Origin: Paractinoplanes rishiriensis
GTDB lineage: Bacteria > Actinomycetota > Actinomycetes > Mycobacteriales > Micromonosporaceae
Direction of reading: 5' to 3'
Length of the DNA stretch: 64,000 bases
Assembly (NCBI RefSeq): GCF_016862375.1
Contig: NZ_BOMV01000102.1
Span: 1 to 64,000, forward strand
How positions within the stretch are numbered: position 1 is the stretch's first letter; the number at the start of each line of letters is the position of its first letter. The notes below the pieces were generated by a model. That model was not told the DNA's origin. It made no database searches and saw only the letters and a program-made list of their open reading frames with translations. Positions 60,509 to 64,000 of this stretch are shown in pieces. Made by a program: the position numbers and the translations under genes.

Positions 60509-61294
60509 TCACTCCTCGCCGCGGGCGATGGCGGCGGCGCGTTCGATGCTGATGCCCGGCAGCAGCACGTCGGCGTGCCGGTGCGCCAGACACCAGCGAC
60601 CGTCCTGCCGGCGGAAGACCAGCGTCACCCGCAGCGACCAGTCCTGCTCGGCCAGATCACCGACCCGCACCGTCTGCCGCTCGACGACGACCAGAACCGC
60701 CAGGTCACCGGACGTGTAGCTCTCCACGACGTCAAAAGTGGCCGTACCACCCTGAAAGAACTTGGCAGTCGAGGCCCGAGCCTCCGGGCTGTCGTCGTGC
60801 CCCCGGATCGGCTCACCCCCGAACGGCGGCATCAAGGTGTAGTCGTCCGTGTGCGGCAGAAGCTCGACATACCGCCCGGCGTCCCCGTTCAGCAGCGCCT
60901 CGTTGGCCTCCGCGGCCCGGGCGATGAGGTCGGTGAGGTCGTCGTAGGCGTAGGCCCGGCTGATCAGGTCGTCGGACTCGCCCTCCGCGGCAGCGTGCTG
61001 GTCCTCCGCGGCTGAGGTTTCGCCCTCCGCGGTGGCGGGCTGGTTCTCCTTCTCCGCGGCAGCGGGTTCGCCGTCCGCGGCAGCGGGTTCGCCGTCCGCG
61101 GCAGCGGGTTCGCCGTCCGCGGCAGCGGGCTCGCCGTCCGCGGCAGCGCCCTCTTCCCGGGCGTCTGCGACCCGGACCGTCCCGTCGGCGGGTTGGCCTT
61201 CCGCGGCCGCCGGGTGCATCGTCCGGGCGGCAGGGGTGCCGTCCGCGGCCACGGTGCCGGCCATCAAGTCGGTCAGGTCGTCGTTCTGCGCCAC
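60509..61294 (-). CDS. SnoaL/NTF2-like protein with repeat linker
   Basis: A 261-residue protein. The C-terminal 140 residues form a SnoaL/DUF4440-type cone fold (E-A-L-L-N-G-D-A-G-R-Y, F-R-R-Q-D-G-R-W-C-L-A-H-R-H). The N-terminal 120 are acidic, Ala/Glu/Asp-rich and disordered, with four copies of A-A-A-D-G-E-P. Function unknown; such folds are isomerases, hydrolases or ligand-binding modules. It ends just beyond the FadD stop, in convergent orientation, and starts four bases beyond the response-regulator gene. Confidence 0.7.
   Translation of the reverse strand: MAQNDDLTDLMAGTVAADGTPAARTMHPAAAEGQPADGTVRVADAREEGAAADGEPAAADGEPAAADGEPAAADGEPAAAEKENQPATAEGETSAAEDQHAAAEGESDDLISRAYAYDDLTDLIARAAEANEALLNGDAGRYVELLPHTDDYTLMPPFGGEPIRGHDDSPEARASTAKFFQGGTATFDVVESYTSGDLAVLVVVERQTVRVGDLAEQDWSLRVTLVFRRQDGRWCLAHRHADVLLPGISIERAAAIARGEE
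61060..61143 (-). repeat. 21-bp in-frame tandem repeat in the SnoaL gene
   Basis: Four exact or near-exact 21-bp units, each encoding A-A-A-D-G-E-P in the disordered N-terminal part. The frame is kept. Confidence 0.9.
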
Positions 61295-61298
61295 GCGG

Positions 61299-62024
61299 TC
61301 ATCCTGCCGTACCCCTGCTTCCCCGGGTGTCGCCTTCCGTACAGCCAGTGGCCGGCGTCACTGTCCCGGACTCGTAGGCCGCGATGACCAGCTGGGCCCG
61401 GTCGCGCGCGCCCAGTTTGGCGAGCAGGTGGCCGATGTGCGATTTCACGGTGGCCGGTCGCAGGCGCAGATGCTCGGCGATCTCGGGGTTGGACAGGCCC
61501 TGGGCGATCAGCGTGAGCACCTCGGCCTCCCGCTCGGTGAGCCCCTCGACCCCGCGGGCCACCGGCCGGGCCGCCGGCGTGCGCTGCGCGAACTCGGCGA
61601 TCAGGCGCCGCGTCACACTCGGCGCGAGCAGCCCCTCCCCCGCCGCCACCACCCGGATCCCGGCCAGCAGGTCGGCCGGCGGCGCATCCTTGAGCAGGAA
61701 CCCGCTCGCCCCGGCCCGCAGCGCCGCATAGACGTACTCGTCCAGGTCGAACGTGGTCAGCACCAGCACCCGCGGCCCCGCACCCTCCCCGGCGGCCGCC
61801 GCCGAGCAGATGCGCCTGGTCGCCTCGATCCCGTCCATCTCCGGCATCCGGATGTCCATCAGAACGACGTCCGGCCTGCTGACCGCGACCAGCTCGACCG
61901 CCTCCACCCCGGTGCCCGCCTCGCCCACCGCCTCGAGCCCCGGCGCGGTGTCCACCAGAACCCGGAAGCTGCCCCGCACCAGCGCCTGGTCGTCGGCGAT
62001 CAGCACCCGGATCGGCTCGGTCAC
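61299..62024 (-). CDS. NarL/LuxR-type response regulator
   Basis: A 241-residue regulator: receiver with D11-D12, phospho-acceptor Asp57 (V-V-L-M-D-I-R-M-P) and F-L-L-K-D, then LuxR helix-turn-helix (L-T-E-R-E-A-E-V-L...S-N-P-E-I-A...A-T-V-K-S-H-I-G-H-L-L). Its start overlaps the stop of the kinase gene by four bases, so the two are coupled. The ABC transporter genes divergent from the kinase are the likely target. Confidence 0.9.
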   Translation of the reverse strand: MTEPIRVLIADDQALVRGSFRVLVDTAPGLEAVGEAGTGVEAVELVAVSRPDVVLMDIRMPEMDGIEATRRICSAAAAGEGAGPRVLVLTTFDLDEYVYAALRAGASGFLLKDAPPADLLAGIRVVAAGEGLLAPSVTRRLIAEFAQRTPAARPVARGVEGLTEREAEVLTLIAQGLSNPEIAEHLRLRPATVKSHIGHLLAKLGARDRAQLVIAAYESGTVTPATGCTEGDTRGSRGTAG

Positions 62025-63400
62025 GGCTCACAGGGTATGCGCGCCGACACCCCGAAACCGCCCTGAACCCGCGGCCCGGCGTGAAACTCCCCGCCGTACA
62101 TCAGCACCCGCTCCCGCATCCCGATCAGCCCGTGCCCGGTCCGCCCGGTCGCCGGCAGCACCCGCTGTCCCGGCCCGTCATCGACCACCTCCACCCGTAC
62201 CTCGTCCCGGTCTCCCACCACCGCCACCCGGCAGCTCGCCGGCGCCGCGTGCCGAACCACGTTGGTCAGCGCCTCCTGCACGATCCGGTAGACGGACAGC
62301 GCCACCCCCTCCGGCAGCCTGTCCACTCCCCGGACCTCCAGCTCGACCGGCACCCCGGCCTGCTCGGCCCGCTCCGCCAGAGCGGGCAACCCGGCCATCC
62401 CGGGCTGCGGCACCAGATCGGCCGGCCTCAACCCGAACACCGCAGCCCACGACCCACCCAGCCCAGGCACACCCAGCCCAGGCACACCCAGCCCAGGCAC
62501 ACCCAGCCCAGGCACACCCAGCCCAGCCGCACCGGGCGGATCGGGCTCAGCGACGGCGGGCAATGCCCCCGTGGTCTCGCTCGGTGCCGGACCGAGCGGT
62601 GCCGGGCCGGGCGGTGCCGGGCCGGGCGGTGCCGGGCCGGGCGGTGCCGGGCCGGGCGGTGCCGAAGCCTGCGGGTCCGGGCCGGCGCGCAGGACGCCAA
62701 GCAGCTGCCGCATCTCGGCCAGGGCCGAGCGGCTGGTCGTCTCGATGATGCGGAGCGCGTCCTGAGCCTCCTCGGGGCGCATCGCCATGACGTGGTTGGC
62801 CGTGCCGGCCTTGACCGCGATGAGGCTCATGCTGTGCGCCACCACGTCGTGCAGTTCGCGGGCGATGCGCAGCCGCTCCTCGGCGACCGCGCGGCCGGCC
62901 AGCTCGGTGGCCGAGCGGGCCGCGTCGGCCCGGCGTTCGCGCACCATGCGGCCGGCCGTCCAGGAGGCGGCCAGCAGCCCGACGCCCAGGACCACGTTGC
63001 CGAAGCCGGGCCCGATGCCGGACGGCGGCGTGCCACCCACGGCGCTACCCACCAGCACGAGACCGGCCAGCACCGCCATCACGGCGGTCGACACCACTGT
63101 GCGGCGCGCGGCCACCGCCACCGGATAGAGACAGTAGGCGGCCGCCAGGAACGGGTCGTTCAGCACACCGGCCGCCCACGCCGCCGCCGATGCTGCCGTG
63201 GCGACGGTGAATGCCGGTACCGCGTACACCCGGCGAAGCGCGACCCCCGCACCCACCGCAACCATCAGCGCCGCGCCGAGCCAGCTCGGCACGTCGGCAC
63301 GCAGCGTCGCGCCCGGCAGGAACAGCAGCACGTAGGCTGCCGCGGCCAGGCCGTCCAGCGCGATCAGTTGGCGGCGGGTCAGCCGCCGGGTGCGGTTCAC
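62021..63400 (-). CDS. DesK-like sensor histidine kinase with repeat insert
   Basis: A 459-residue kinase: about five helices in residues 15-150, phospho-acceptor His184 (R-E-L-H-D-V-V-A-H) in a HisKA_3 domain, and a C-terminal ATPase domain with Q-E-A-L-T-N-V-V-R-H and G-H-G-L-I-G-M-R-E-R. Between them is a long low-complexity insert of G-P-A-P-P and G-V-P-G-L repeats that most relatives lack. It is divergent from the ABC ATPase gene, a common arrangement for antibiotic-responsive pairs. Confidence 0.9.
   Translation of the reverse strand: MNRTRRLTRRQLIALDGLAAAAYVLLFLPGATLRADVPSWLGAALMVAVGAGVALRRVYAVPAFTVATAASAAAWAAGVLNDPFLAAAYCLYPVAVAARRTVVSTAVMAVLAGLVLVGSAVGGTPPSGIGPGFGNVVLGVGLLAASWTAGRMVRERRADAARSATELAGRAVAEERLRIARELHDVVAHSMSLIAVKAGTANHVMAMRPEEAQDALRIIETTSRSALAEMRQLLGVLRAGPDPQASAPPGPAPPGPAPPGPAPPGPAPLGPAPSETTGALPAVAEPDPPGAAGLGVPGLGVPGLGVPGLGVPGLGGSWAAVFGLRPADLVPQPGMAGLPALAERAEQAGVPVELEVRGVDRLPEGVALSVYRIVQEALTNVVRHAAPASCRVAVVGDRDEVRVEVVDDGPGQRVLPATGRTGHGLIGMRERVLMYGGEFHAGPRVQGGFGVSARIPCEP
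62456..62530 (-). repeat. 15-bp in-frame tandem repeat (G-V-P-G-L) in the kinase gene
   Basis: Five 15-bp units (ACCCAGCCCAGGCAC on the plus strand), the last imperfect, encoding G-V-P-G-L. They are part of the insert between the dimerisation and ATPase domains. Confidence 0.9.
62586..62660 (-). repeat. 15-bp in-frame tandem repeat (G-P-A-P-P) in the kinase gene
   Basis: Five 15-bp units (GCCGGGCCGGGCGGT on the plus strand), the outermost imperfect, encoding P-P-G-P-A. A second array in the same insert, about 55 bases from the G-V-P-G-L array. Confidence 0.9.
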
Positions 63401-63534
63401 GCGGCCACGTTAGCGGCGAAAGCACCGGCGGCGCGTCCACCCAGGGTCTGATAGACCAGGGTCGGAGATTGCCGGTTTCAGGTTCAGACCGTGCTCCGAT
63501 GTGCCCGCCGCCGCCCTCCGGCATCGTGGCCGGC

Positions 63535-64000
63535 GTGATTGAGGTCAAGCATCTGACGAAGCGATATCGGGCCGCGACGGCTGTCGACGGGCTCACCTTC
63601 ACCGCCGAGCCGGGTTCGGTCACCGGTTTCCTCGGGCCGAACGGCGCCGGCAAGAGCACGACCATGCGGGTGCTGCTCGGCCTGGTCCGGGCGACGTCCG
63701 GCGAGGCTCTGGTGCACGGGCGCCGCTATCCGGCGTACGACCGGCCGTTGCACGAGGTGGGCTCGCTGCTGGACGCCAACGACGTGCATCCCGGCCGCTC
63801 GGCGGTCAACCATCTGCGCTGGCTCGCCCGGTGCAACGGCGTCGCCGCCAGCCGCGTCGCCGAGACCCTCGAGCAGGTCGGCCTCGCCGGGGCGGCGCGC
63901 AAGCGGGTGGGCACGTTCTCGCTCGGCATGCGGCAGCGGCTCGGCATCGCGGCCGCGCTGCTCGGTGATCCCGGCGTTCTGGTCCTGGACGAGCCGATGA
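63535..64000 (+). CDS. ABC transporter ATP-binding protein (5' part)
   Basis: The first 155 residues of an ABC ATPase, cut by the window end. Walker A is G-P-N-G-A-G-K-S-T-T, the signature F-S-L-G-M-R-Q-R-L, and Walker B V-L-V-L-D-E-P. The V-I-E-V-K-H-L-T-K-R-Y start at GTG 63535 is used; an in-frame ATG lies at 63499. It is the CcmA/bacitracin-type exporter class, probably with a permease gene downstream outside the window, and is divergent from the two-component pair. Confidence 0.9.
   Translation, partial: MIEVKHLTKRYRAATAVDGLTFTAEPGSVTGFLGPNGAGKSTTMRVLLGLVRATSGEALVHGRRYPAYDRPLHEVGSLLDANDVHPGRSAVNHLRWLARCNGVAASRVAETLEQVGLAGAARKRVGTFSLGMRQRLGIAAALLGDPGVLVLDEPM

Overview
The window comes from a high-GC actinomycete, probably a member of the Micromonosporaceae (Actinoplanes-like). 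The grounds are the very high G+C at third codon positions, an lsr2 gene, a mycothiol-dependent isomerase-type protein, a DUF574/SAV2177-type methyltransferase, many GTG starts, many starts without a clear ribosome-binding site, and actinobacterial DesK/NarL two-component pairs. The genus is an inference. No rRNA, tRNA, CRISPR array or intact mobile element was recognised.

1-2.6 kb: a chloramphenicol-phosphotransferase-like kinase, a lipoprotein, a decayed gene remnant with an in-frame amber codon, and lsr2 (H-NS-like xenogeneic silencer).

2.6-14 kb: a visibly A+T-richer island. Its core is what I read as a minimal RiPP cluster. A cytochrome P450 (3533-4693) is followed by an 18-bp minigene (4799-4816) with a perfect AAGGAGG site that encodes only M-S-Y-D-H. 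This fits the M-x-Y-x-H layout of biarylitide-type precursors, in which a P450 joins Tyr-3 to His-5. A strong hairpin separates the minigene from a tightly packed run: MFS exporter, ATP-grasp ligase, TauD-type Fe(II)/2-oxoglutarate oxygenase, second ATP-grasp ligase and RmlC-type cupin epimerase. A TylF-type methyltransferase converges on the run. The ligases, oxygenase, epimerase and methyltransferase go well beyond the minimal peptide-plus-P450 arrangement, so this is the best candidate for an undescribed system. It is flanked by gene-poor, apparently decayed DNA and a serine hydrolase.

14-35.7 kb: core-like genes. They include a histidine kinase, serine hydrolase, SigX5-type sigma factor with a coupled mycothiol-type isomerase, a guanidine-III riboswitch driving a Gdx-type SMR guanidinium exporter, a large secreted subtilisin, an acyltransferase-3 membrane protein, a 1174-residue secreted glycosidase, an XRE/NB-ARC/TPR (STAND) regulator, an envelope operon DUF4956-VTC-DUF4353, and an amino-acid permease.

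35.9-48.9 kb: D-mannonate dehydratase (ManD), an NMT1-type ABC importer lacking a local ATPase, a methyltransferase, 1.4 kb of repeat-bearing non-coding DNA, a DUF574 methyltransferase, a membrane Ser/Thr kinase, an MMPL exporter divergent from a DesK/NarL pair, and a small-protein/GAF pair.

48.9-64 kb: a TetR regulator behind a 14-TM efflux gene that carries a frameshift and has a clear palindromic operator, a GGDEF/EAL protein, and a fatty-acid-type lipid module (thiolase, two-domain FabG, MaoC dehydratase, acyl-CoA dehydrogenase, acyl-CoA ligase) with a shared motif upstream of the thiolase and fabG. The window ends with a SnoaL-like protein, a NarL/histidine-kinase pair and the start of an ABC ATPase cut by the window edge. 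Several neighbouring genes here carry in-frame 15- or 21-bp tandem repeats.
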